A stretch of DNA of 5,255 nucleotides from JAIOPA01 sp036522895. GTDB lineage: Bacteria > Eisenbacteria > RBG-16-71-46. Both the position numbers and the translations under genes were made by a program. A model generated the notes under the pieces. It ran no database searches. It was given only the letters and a program-made list of their open reading frames with translations, and was not told where the DNA came from. Positions 1-5,081 of the stretch are shown here, piece after piece (position 1 is the stretch's first letter; the number at the start of each line of letters is the position of its first letter). The stretch is taken from positions 1 to 5,255 of the forward strand of contig DATDEX010000040.1 of assembly GCA_036522895.1 (NCBI GenBank), written 5' to 3'.

Positions 1-2
1 CG

Positions 3-95
3 GCCGAGGCCATCGAGCGGCTGCTCGCGCGCGGCGCACGCGGCGAGCCCCCGCACGTCCGCGCGCGCTTGCCGCGTGCCCGCGCCACCCCATAA
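3..95 (+). CDS. C-terminal end of an unrecognised upstream gene (5' truncated)
   Basis: The window opens inside a reading frame that ends at TAA 93-95 and encodes about 30 residues, beginning AEAIERLLARG and ending RARATP. Third codon positions are almost all G or C, while second positions carry the A/T content. This is the coding pattern of the neighbouring genes and supports this frame as real. The piece is Ala/Arg-rich with an amphipathic helix-like start and a basic tail. It is too short to assign to a family, and I do not recognise it. The stop lies 51 nt before the GTG start of the lipoprotein, on the same strand and in the same frame, so the two may be co-transcribed. The other two plus-strand frames are also open here, so the call is moderate. 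Confidence 0.4.
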   Translation, partial: AEAIERLLARGARGEPPHVRARLPRARATP

Positions 96-131
96 CCTCC
101 CCGACACATGCCGCCCCACGGCTCTCTCATC

Positions 132-138
132 GAAAGGA
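132..138 (+). promoter_or_regulatory. Ribosome binding site that decides the lipoprotein start
   Basis: GAAAGGA lies 8 nt before GTG 147-149, a standard Shine-Dalgarno spacing. The in-frame ATG at 108 has only C-rich sequence upstream (ACCTCCCCGACAC) and no purine tract. Starting at 147 also gives a normal lipoprotein signal peptide, whereas the ATG would add 13 residues including an acidic one before the basic n-region. Confidence 0.7.
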
Positions 139-146
139 CTCCCGTC

Positions 147-1808
147 GTGCCCCGTACCGCGCTCCTCGCCGCGCGCCTCGCCGCCCTCTTGGCGCTGGTC
201 CTCGCCGGCTGTTCGCTCGCGAACCGCCCGCTCGTTCGGGTCGGAAGCCAGAAGGTGACCACCGCCGACTACGAGCGTGCCGCCCGTGGCGCGATGGCGC
301 AGTACCCGGGGCTTCCCGATGCCGCGAAGGCGCAACTCGTCTCCGACCTCACGCGTCGCGCCATGATGCTGGAGATGGCGCACCAGTTGGGTCACGAGAC
401 CTCGCCCGTGGTGCTCAACTCCGACCGCGCAAACGAGCGCCGCGAGCTCGTGCAGGCGCTCTTCGCCTACCTCGCCTCCTCCGCGCAGCGCGTGTCGGAA
501 GCCGAGGCGCGCGCGCTCTACGACGCGCGCAACCAGGAAGCCGAGGTGTCGATGCTCTACACCTCGTCGCGCGAGGCCGCGCTCGCGGCCAAGGCCCGGC
601 TCGAGGGGGGCGAGCCGTTCGAGAAGGTCGCGCAGTCGTTGAGCCTTCCCGGCATGCTGCCGCCCGACGGCAACATGGGCACGATCCTGCCCGGCTCGCT
701 GCCGGATCCGCTCGATGGGGCCGTACGCCATCAGCCGGTCGGCACGATCGGTGGCCCGTTCGAAGAGCGCGAAGGCTGGTTCCTCGTGAAGATCACGAAG
801 CGCCAGGCCCACGCGCAGGCCCCCTGGGACGCGCTCCGCGCCGGAATGTTCGACCTCGAGCGCCAGCGGAAGCAGCGCGCGGCGTTCAACCACGCCTACC
901 AGGACCTGAAGGCCGAGTGGCACATGGAGCTCGCTCCGGGCGGATCGCAGGTCCTCTTCCGGGTCGCCTCGCCGGTCGAGCCGGTGAAGCCCACGCCCGA
1001 GCAGCGCCGCATGCCGCTCGCGACCTACGACGGCGGCATCTACACGCTCCAGGACGCGCTCGACGACCTGCAGGATGCCAGCATTCAGCGCCCGCCGGGC
1101 CAGGTGCTGCCCGCGATGGAGATCTGGATCGAGGGACAGACGATGACGCGCATCGCCATGCTCGAGGCGCGCCGCCGGCACCTGAACGAGGAGCCGGATC
1201 TCGCGGCGTCGCTCCGCCGGAAGCACGAGGATCTGCTGCTCGAGGGCGTCTACCAGACCGCGGTGGCCGGCCTGCCGCCGCCGAGCCCGGAGCTCGTGCG
1301 CCGCACGTGGGAGCAGATGAAGGGCAACTTCGCGCGCCTCGCCCAGGTGAAGGTGACGAGCGTCGTGGTCGCGGATACCGCCATGGCCGCGAAGCTCGTG
1401 CGCCAGGGCCAGCAGACGCGGTCGCTGGCCGAGGCGGCGAAACTCGTGGACCCATCGCTCGAGGTCCGCGACACGACCGTCGACTACCCGACCACCAGCG
1501 TGGCCTGGAACACGATGCTCGCGATGTTCACGCGCATGCAGCCGGGCGCCTGGTTCGGACCCGAGGCGCTCGCGCGCGGCTGGCGCGTGATCCAGATGGT
1601 GGACAAGACCATGGTGCAGCAGTCCTTCGAGGAGCTGGCGCCGGCGATGCAGCAGAACATCGCGAGCAGCGCCTCCGAGCTGGCGCGCGACGCGCGCTTC
1701 CAGCAGTTCACCGATTCGCTCACCCAGGTCTACAAGCCCGTGGTCGACCACGCGCTCCTCGCGAAGCTGCCGTGGCCGGTGAAGGCCGCGGGCGACGCGG
1801 GGCCATAG
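147..1808 (+). CDS. SurA/PrsA-like lipoprotein with two degenerate parvulin modules
   Basis: Predicted periplasm-facing lipoprotein of 553 residues, probably a folding chaperone for exported proteins. From GTG 147 the protein begins MPRTALLAARLAALL and reaches a lipobox LAGC with the acylated Cys at residue 22. Residues about 28-127 look like the helical SurA_N region. Residues 131-221 follow the PPIC/parvulin plan: beta strand EVSMLY, helix EAALAAKARL, a G-E-PFEKVAQSLS stretch, the DGNMG turn (family GGDLG), then GTIGGPFEEREGWFLVKI. A second copy of the same plan follows: helical part about 290-398 (note RIAMLEARRRHLNEEP against RRAMMLEMAHQLGHETSP), then a parvulin-like part about 400-490 with MQPGAWFGPEALARGWRVIQM. 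Catalytic parvulins have a His in the first strand and another in the last (G-y-H-I-I-K). Here these are Met137 and Phe212 in copy one, and non-His with Arg480 in copy two. I infer chaperone activity with little or no isomerase activity. The gene is longer than typical single-domain PrsA (about 300 aa) or SurA (about 430 aa). Confidence 0.88.
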   Translation: MPRTALLAARLAALLALVLAGCSLANRPLVRVGSQKVTTADYERAARGAMAQYPGLPDAAKAQLVSDLTRRAMMLEMAHQLGHETSPVVLNSDRANERRELVQALFAYLASSAQRVSEAEARALYDARNQEAEVSMLYTSSREAALAAKARLEGGEPFEKVAQSLSLPGMLPPDGNMGTILPGSLPDPLDGAVRHQPVGTIGGPFEEREGWFLVKITKRQAHAQAPWDALRAGMFDLERQRKQRAAFNHAYQDLKAEWHMELAPGGSQVLFRVASPVEPVKPTPEQRRMPLATYDGGIYTLQDALDDLQDASIQRPPGQVLPAMEIWIEGQTMTRIAMLEARRRHLNEEPDLAASLRRKHEDLLLEGVYQTAVAGLPPPSPELVRRTWEQMKGNFARLAQVKVTSVVVADTAMAAKLVRQGQQTRSLAEAAKLVDPSLEVRDTTVDYPTTSVAWNTMLAMFTRMQPGAWFGPEALARGWRVIQMVDKTMVQQSFEELAPAMQQNIASSASELARDARFQQFTDSLTQVYKPVVDHALLAKLPWPVKAAGDAGP

Positions 1809-1855
1809 GCTCCGCCGAGACGGCGCACGCGCGAACCCGGGGCCCGGCCGCCGCC

Positions 1856-1880
1856 GCCCGGGAGGGGCTCCCCCCCGGGC
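1856..1880. terminator. GC hairpin between convergent genes, possible bidirectional terminator
   Basis: GCCCGGG (1856-1862) is perfectly complementary to CCCGGGC (1874-1880). After a bulged A at 1863, three further G-C pairs can form inside, leaving a loop of about 4 nt. The element sits 48 nt after the lipoprotein stop and 33 nt beyond the regulator stop on the other strand, so it could serve both. There is no T-run on either side, so it is not a classical intrinsic terminator. U-tract-free hairpins at convergent ends are common in very GC-rich genomes. The remainder of the 104-nt gap shows nothing else clear. Confidence 0.45.
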
Positions 1881-1912
1881 GCGAGTTCCTGGTCCGCTTC
1901 AGCGCCCCGTCG

Positions 1913-2683
1913 CTACCGGAGCTTCCGCCGCACCTCCGCCGCCCGCCGCTCGCTCGCCTCGACCCGGGTGCCATCCTTGAGCCGGAGCACGAGCACGCCG
2001 TCCTCGGCGCCGTAGCTCTCGATCGCGCTCATGTTGACGAGCGCGCCGCGGTGGACCCGCACGAACTGCCCCTCGGGCAGCCGCTCCTCCAGCTCCTGGA
2101 GCGTGTAGTCGACGAGGAACTCCTTGCCCTCGGCGCGCGCCAGCACCAGCCGGTCGCGCGAGAACACGATCGGCACCTGCGAGAGATCGAGGAGTTTCAC
2201 CTCGCGGCGGTGGCGGACCGGAAGCCGCATGAGCGGCGCGGCGCTGGACTGGAGCGGCTCCGACGCCAGCGCGGTGCGCACCGCGGCGGCGTTGCCCGAG
2301 CGCTTGGCGCCGGTTTTCGCCTCGCGCATCACGCGCTGCACGGTCTCCGACAGCCGGTCGCGGCGGATCGGTTTCAGCACGTAGTCGAGCGCCGCCAGCT
2401 CGAACGCCTCCACCGCGTGCTCGTCGTACGCGGTCACGAACACGACGATGGGGGCGTCGTCGCCCTTCAGGTGGCGCGCCACCTCGAGCCCGGAGAGGTC
2501 GGGCATGTGGATGTCGAGGAACGCCGCGTCGGGCTTGGTCTTGGCGATCAGCGCCAGCGCCTCGCCGCCGCCCTTCGCCACGCCCGCCACCTCGACGTGC
2601 TCGTGCTCGCTCAGCAGCTTCTCCAGGAATTGCCGCGCCCTCGGCTCGTCGTCGGCGATCACCACTCTCAAGCGCTCATCCAT
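1913..2683 (-). CDS. LytTR-family two-component response regulator
   Basis: Cytoplasmic transcription factor of 256 residues, normal for the AgrA/LytR/AlgR type. Residues 5-120 form a receiver (REC) domain: acidic pocket Asp11-Asp12, phosphoacceptor Asp57 in FLDIHMPDLSG, Thr84 in FVTAYDEHAVEAF, and Lys104-Pro105. All the family's key residues are present. A flexible Ala/Ser-rich linker (about 123-150) leads to a LytTR DNA-binding domain (about 153-255) with the signature FVRVHRGALVNMSAIE (207-222). Family knowledge: LytTR proteins bind direct repeats in promoters and usually activate. The ATG at 2683 lies 2 nt after the kinase stop, with GGAGGAAG inside the last kinase codons as its ribosome site, so the pair is co-transcribed and probably translationally coupled. 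A GTG at 2687-2689 is in frame but only about 5 nt from the GGAGGA core, so ATG is preferred. Target genes cannot be read from the protein; a candidate site lies at 4944-4965. Confidence 0.96.
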   Translation of the reverse strand: MDERLRVVIADDEPRARQFLEKLLSEHEHVEVAGVAKGGGEALALIAKTKPDAAFLDIHMPDLSGLEVARHLKGDDAPIVVFVTAYDEHAVEAFELAALDYVLKPIRRDRLSETVQRVMREAKTGAKRSGNAAAVRTALASEPLQSSAAPLMRLPVRHRREVKLLDLSQVPIVFSRDRLVLARAEGKEFLVDYTLQELEERLPEGQFVRVHRGALVNMSAIESYGAEDGVLVLRLKDGTRVEASERRAAEVRRKLR

Positions 2684-2685
2684 CG

Positions 2686-4800
2686 TCACTCGCTTCCTCC
2701 GGTCGGGATGGGCCACGCCATGTGAACGGCGAATCCGCCGTCGTTGCGCGGCGTGGCTTGCACGCGCGCGTCCGGTCCCGCGAAGTGGCGGACGCGCTGT
2801 TCCAGGTTCTCCAGTCCAACACCCAAACTCGGCGTGCCGTTCCCGTGCGGCACGCCGTCGTCGGCGAACTCCAGCTCGAACCAGCCGCCGGCCTCGCGCG
2901 CGTCGAGCGTCATCCGCAGCGACGCCTCGCCCGGCGCGATGCCGTGCTTCAAGCTGTTCTCCACCAGCGGTTGCAGCAGCAGCGGCGGCACGCTCGCCGA
3001 CAGGAGCGCCGGATCGCCGCGATAGCGGAAGTGGAGCGGGTTCTCGTAGCGCTCGCGTGCCACGCCCAGGTAGTCCTCGACGAACGCGATCTCGTCCGCG
3101 AGCAGCGCCGCATGGCGTTTCCCCGCCTCGACCGTGTAGCGGAGCATGTCCGCGAGCCGCCCGGTGAAGCGCTGCGCCGCGAGCGGATCGGCCTCGATCA
3201 GGTACGCGAGTGCGTTCAAGGCGTTGAAGAGGAAGTGCGGCTGCACCTGCGCCTGGAGCGCGCGCAGCTCGGCGCGCGTGGCCGCGGCGCGCTCCGCGGT
3301 GAGTCGCAGGTTGTCGAGCCGCACGCCGGCCTGGGTGAGGAGCGAGGTGATGGGGCCGCGCGCGAAGTCGGGCACGCGCGCGGGGTCGGCGAGCCGCGGC
3401 GGGCCCGTCTCGGGCCACAGCACCTCGACGCGGCGGTGGAGCCCGCGCTCGATCCCGCTCTCCACCGCGCCCCGGACCTCGCCGCGGTCGAGCGCGGAGA
3501 GGAGGCTGTCGCCCGCGGCATCGAGCGCGGCGCGCAGCGCCTCGGGGTCGCGGCCGTAGACGCGCGCGATGGCCCGCTGCACGCGCTCGCGCAGCGGCGC
3601 GAACGCGAACGCGAGGATGAGCGCGGCGACCACGTTGAACGCCAGTGCCTGCTCGCCGGTGACGGTGGCGAAGAGGCGCTGCCCGCCGAACACGATGGCC
3701 AGGTAGATCGCGGCGAGCACGCCGGAGAGGAGCGCGTACGGGAGCCCGCCCACGATGAGCCGGCGCGGGTCGAAGAGCGCGTCGTCCGCGATCAGGTAGG
3801 AGAGCAGGATCGGCGTCGCGAGCCAGACCGCGAGGATGCCGGTGAACACGAGGTGGATCGGCGCGGTCGGCGCGGCCGCGGCGAGCACGGGGTCCACGCG
3901 GTCGCCGCCGAAGCCCAGGTTGCTCACGAGCATCGCGAGCGCCACCACGACCGCGAGCACCCGCTGGCCCACCGTGGGCGACCAGCCCGGCTCGGAGCGG
4001 CTGTAGCGGAGCAGGAGCGACGCGGTCCCGATCACCGCCGCCGCGCCCGGGTACCAGACGCCGAGCACGTCGGGCGGCATGGCGCGCGCGTCGCGGAACG
4101 TGGCGAGGAGCGCCAGCGGCAGCGCGTAGCTCACGAGCGCGAGCCAGAACCACGGATTCCGCACGCGCGAGCCGGCGCGCCAGCGTGGCCGCGGGAAGAC
4201 CGACATGAAGTGGACGAAGCTCGCGGGATAGAGGAGTACGAGCCCGTCGTAGAGCGCCAGGTACATGCGGAAGAGCGGATCGGGCTGAACCTGCGCGTGC
4301 GGGAACACCGTGCGCAGCACGCCGAGCCCGTCGAGCGTGGCGTACCAGAGGAAGACCCACGCCGTGCCGAGGTCGGGCCGCCGCCACACGAGCAGGAACG
4401 CCACGAGCGGCGCCGCCACCGCGAGCGCGATCGGGTACGCCGAGAGCCGGAAGCGCTCCCACGGCGAGAGCCGTGTGGGCGGCAGCGTCACCCGGTGCGC
4501 GGCACCGTCGCGCTCGAACTCGAGCTCGAGCGGACCGCGCGGCCAGCCCTCGGCCGCGAGGCGCGCGCGCACGGCGGAGTCGGCGAGTACCAGGCCGTTC
4601 AGGCGCAGCAGTCGGTCGCCGCGAACGAGCGTGCCGCGCGCGGGCGGACCGAGCACGCCCTGCACGACGCCGCCGGGGCCGATGCGCGCCCCGAGCCGCG
4701 GGTACGGACCGTGCGTGAGGAATCGCGGCAACGCCACGCCGAAGCCGGCCAGCAGCACCGCCACGGCCAGCATTCGCCGGAGTCGCACGTCGGGAGTCAC
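2686..4800 (-). CDS. Polytopic PDZ-sensor histidine kinase, LytS type
   Basis: Inner-membrane sensor kinase of 704 residues, partner of the LytTR regulator that follows. Helix 1 (about 10-28) is preceded by RLRR, which suggests an inside N-terminus. Residues about 38-107 then form an extracytoplasmic PDZ-like domain (GGVVQGVL, then GTLVRGDRLLRLNGL, then LELEFERDGAAHRVTL). About nine more helices follow, near 121-139, 146-166, 178-202, 216-235, 247-265, 280-298, 314-338, 350-373 and 385-402. An even total puts the kinase in the cytoplasm. PLRERVQRAIARVYGRDPE (402-420) matches a linker seen in several polytopic kinases. Residues 436-500 may be a shrunken GAF region. The His_kinase domain has QVQPHFLFNALNALAYLI with phospho-His522. 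The ATPase has N-box PLVENSLKHG (Asn615) and G-box FADDG...GVGLENLEQRV (Asp647, Gly649, Gly660, Gly662). In the G-box, DDG replaces the common DNG. GTG 4800 was chosen because GGGAAG lies 8 nt upstream and the first helix then starts at residue 10. GTG 4788 and ATG 4773 are in frame but lack a good ribosome site. Confidence 0.93.
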   Translation of the reverse strand: MTPDVRLRRMLAVAVLLAGFGVALPRFLTHGPYPRLGARIGPGGVVQGVLGPPARGTLVRGDRLLRLNGLVLADSAVRARLAAEGWPRGPLELEFERDGAAHRVTLPPTRLSPWERFRLSAYPIALAVAAPLVAFLLVWRRPDLGTAWVFLWYATLDGLGVLRTVFPHAQVQPDPLFRMYLALYDGLVLLYPASFVHFMSVFPRPRWRAGSRVRNPWFWLALVSYALPLALLATFRDARAMPPDVLGVWYPGAAAVIGTASLLLRYSRSEPGWSPTVGQRVLAVVVALAMLVSNLGFGGDRVDPVLAAAAPTAPIHLVFTGILAVWLATPILLSYLIADDALFDPRRLIVGGLPYALLSGVLAAIYLAIVFGGQRLFATVTGEQALAFNVVAALILAFAFAPLRERVQRAIARVYGRDPEALRAALDAAGDSLLSALDRGEVRGAVESGIERGLHRRVEVLWPETGPPRLADPARVPDFARGPITSLLTQAGVRLDNLRLTAERAAATRAELRALQAQVQPHFLFNALNALAYLIEADPLAAQRFTGRLADMLRYTVEAGKRHAALLADEIAFVEDYLGVARERYENPLHFRYRGDPALLSASVPPLLLQPLVENSLKHGIAPGEASLRMTLDAREAGGWFELEFADDGVPHGNGTPSLGVGLENLEQRVRHFAGPDARVQATPRNDGGFAVHMAWPIPTGGSE
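2693..2700 (-). promoter_or_regulatory. Ribosome binding site of the response regulator, inside the kinase 3' end
   Basis: Read on the minus strand, GGAGGAAG lies 9 nt before the regulator ATG (2681-2683). It encodes part of the last kinase residues (TGGSE), so ribosomes finishing the kinase arrive at the regulator start. This supports the ATG at 2683 and coupled synthesis of the two partners. Confidence 0.8.
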
Positions 4801-4808
4801 GCGGTGAG

Positions 4809-4814
4809 CTTCCC
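4809..4814 (-). promoter_or_regulatory. Probable ribosome binding site of the kinase
   Basis: On the minus strand GGGAAG stands 8 nt before GTG 4798-4800. It is a moderate match to the anti-Shine-Dalgarno but better than anything before the two alternative in-frame starts at 4788 and 4773. Confidence 0.5.
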
Positions 4815-4817
4815 ACA

Positions 4818-4829
4818 GGCCCGCGGGCC
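4818..4829. repeat. 12-bp perfect palindrome just upstream of the kinase start
   Basis: GGCCCGCGGGCC is a perfect inverted repeat ending 18 bp before the kinase GTG and directly upstream of its ribosome site. It could be an operator, or an mRNA element beside the ribosome site. In sequence this GC-rich, 12-bp G/C palindromes also arise by chance. Confidence 0.3.
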
Positions 4830-4932
4830 AAGCAGCCGCCGCCCCCCCAGCGCGGGCGGGACCGCTCCCAACGCTCGCTGGCGCTCCCTCGGGCTGTCCC
4901 GGAAGCGCAAATCCTCCGCGCGCGCGAGGAAT

Positions 4933-4967
4933 GGCCGTACGGCCGCTCGCGTACCGCTCCCGTACCG
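4933..4967. promoter_or_regulatory. Candidate operator: palindrome plus 11-bp tandem repeat with CGTAC cores
   Basis: Within the divergent gap, CGCTCGCGTAC (4944-4954) is immediately followed by CGCTCCCGTAC (4955-4965), 10 of 11 bases identical and one helical turn apart. A third CGTAC lies at 4936-4940 inside the perfect palindrome GGCCGTACGGCC (4933-4944). The block ends about 26 bp before the TATACT box at 4993, where an activator covering the -35 position would bind. LytTR proteins bind direct repeats, but usually about two turns apart, so assigning this site to the neighbouring regulator is inference. Confidence 0.4.
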
Positions 4968-4992
4968 GGTGGGCGTCCCGGGGGGCAATCGC

Positions 4993-4998
4993 TATACT
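4993..4998 (+). promoter_or_regulatory. Candidate -10 element for the exported-protein gene
   Basis: TATACT matches the sigma-70 -10 consensus at 5 of 6 positions and stands out as an A/T island in a GC-rich gap. Transcription would start near 5004-5006, giving a leader of about 77 nt before TTG 5082. The sequence 16-18 bp upstream (around GTGGGCG, 4969-4975) does not resemble TTGACA, which suggests activator dependence or a different sigma factor. The complementary strand reads TATAGC over 4991-4996, a weaker -10 that could serve the kinase operon. I found no convincing kinase promoter. Confidence 0.45.
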
Positions 4999-5007
4999 GC
5001 CTCGCGC

Positions 5008-5044
5008 TTCCGCGTGCCGCCCCACAGCCGGCGGCCCGGCGGAA
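5008..5044 (+). promoter_or_regulatory. Two-tier stem-loop in the leader of the exported-protein gene
   Basis: The outer stem TTCCGC (5008-5013) pairs with GCGGAA (5039-5044). The inner stem GCCGCC (5016-5021) pairs with GGCGGC (5030-5035). They are separated by a 2x3 internal loop and closed by the 8-nt loop CCACAGCC. The structure would begin a few nucleotides after the proposed transcript start and end 23 nt before the ribosome site. No T-run follows, so it is unlikely to be an attenuating terminator. It may stabilise the 5' end or bind a ligand or protein. It matches no riboswitch class I know. Confidence 0.35.
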
Positions 5045-5067
5045 ACCCGTCCGCGCCGCATCCGATC

Positions 5068-5074
5068 GGAGGAA
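5068..5074 (+). promoter_or_regulatory. Strong ribosome binding site for the TTG-started gene
   Basis: GGAGGAA lies 7 nt before TTG 5082-5084, the best Shine-Dalgarno match in the window. It establishes the non-ATG start of the exported protein, because no ATG or GTG lies at a suitable distance. Confidence 0.8.
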
Positions 5075-5081
5075 TCCCGAC

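Noticed and set aside
108..146. ATG 108 as the lipoprotein start
   Set aside because: It has no ribosome site, and the 13 added residues spoil the signal peptide. GTG 147 has GAAAGGA 8 nt upstream.
917..2725. Long plus-strand open frame of 602 codons spanning the lipoprotein and the regulator
   Set aside because: It is Ala/Arg/Gly-rich, has no recognisable domain, and overlaps two genes with clear family signatures in other frames. It is an artefact of high GC, where stop codons are rare.
2448..3167. Plus-strand frame of 239 codons opposite the kinase/regulator junction
   Set aside because: Its translation is Ser/Arg/Ala-rich, the usual antisense shadow of GC-rich genes, with no motif.
4912..4930. 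TCCTC/GAGGA inverted repeat around an alternating CG tract
   Set aside because: There are only 5 bp of stem around a 9-nt CG loop with no extended pairing. This is expected by chance in such GC-rich DNA.
4797..4988. Minus-strand 63-codon frame from TTG whose TGA overlaps the kinase GTG (GTGA)
   Set aside because: The overlap looks like coupling, but the sequence is Arg/Gly/Pro-rich without a domain. It begins TTG-CCC-CCC-GGG with no good ribosome site and covers the likely promoter/operator. A leader peptide is possible but unsupported.
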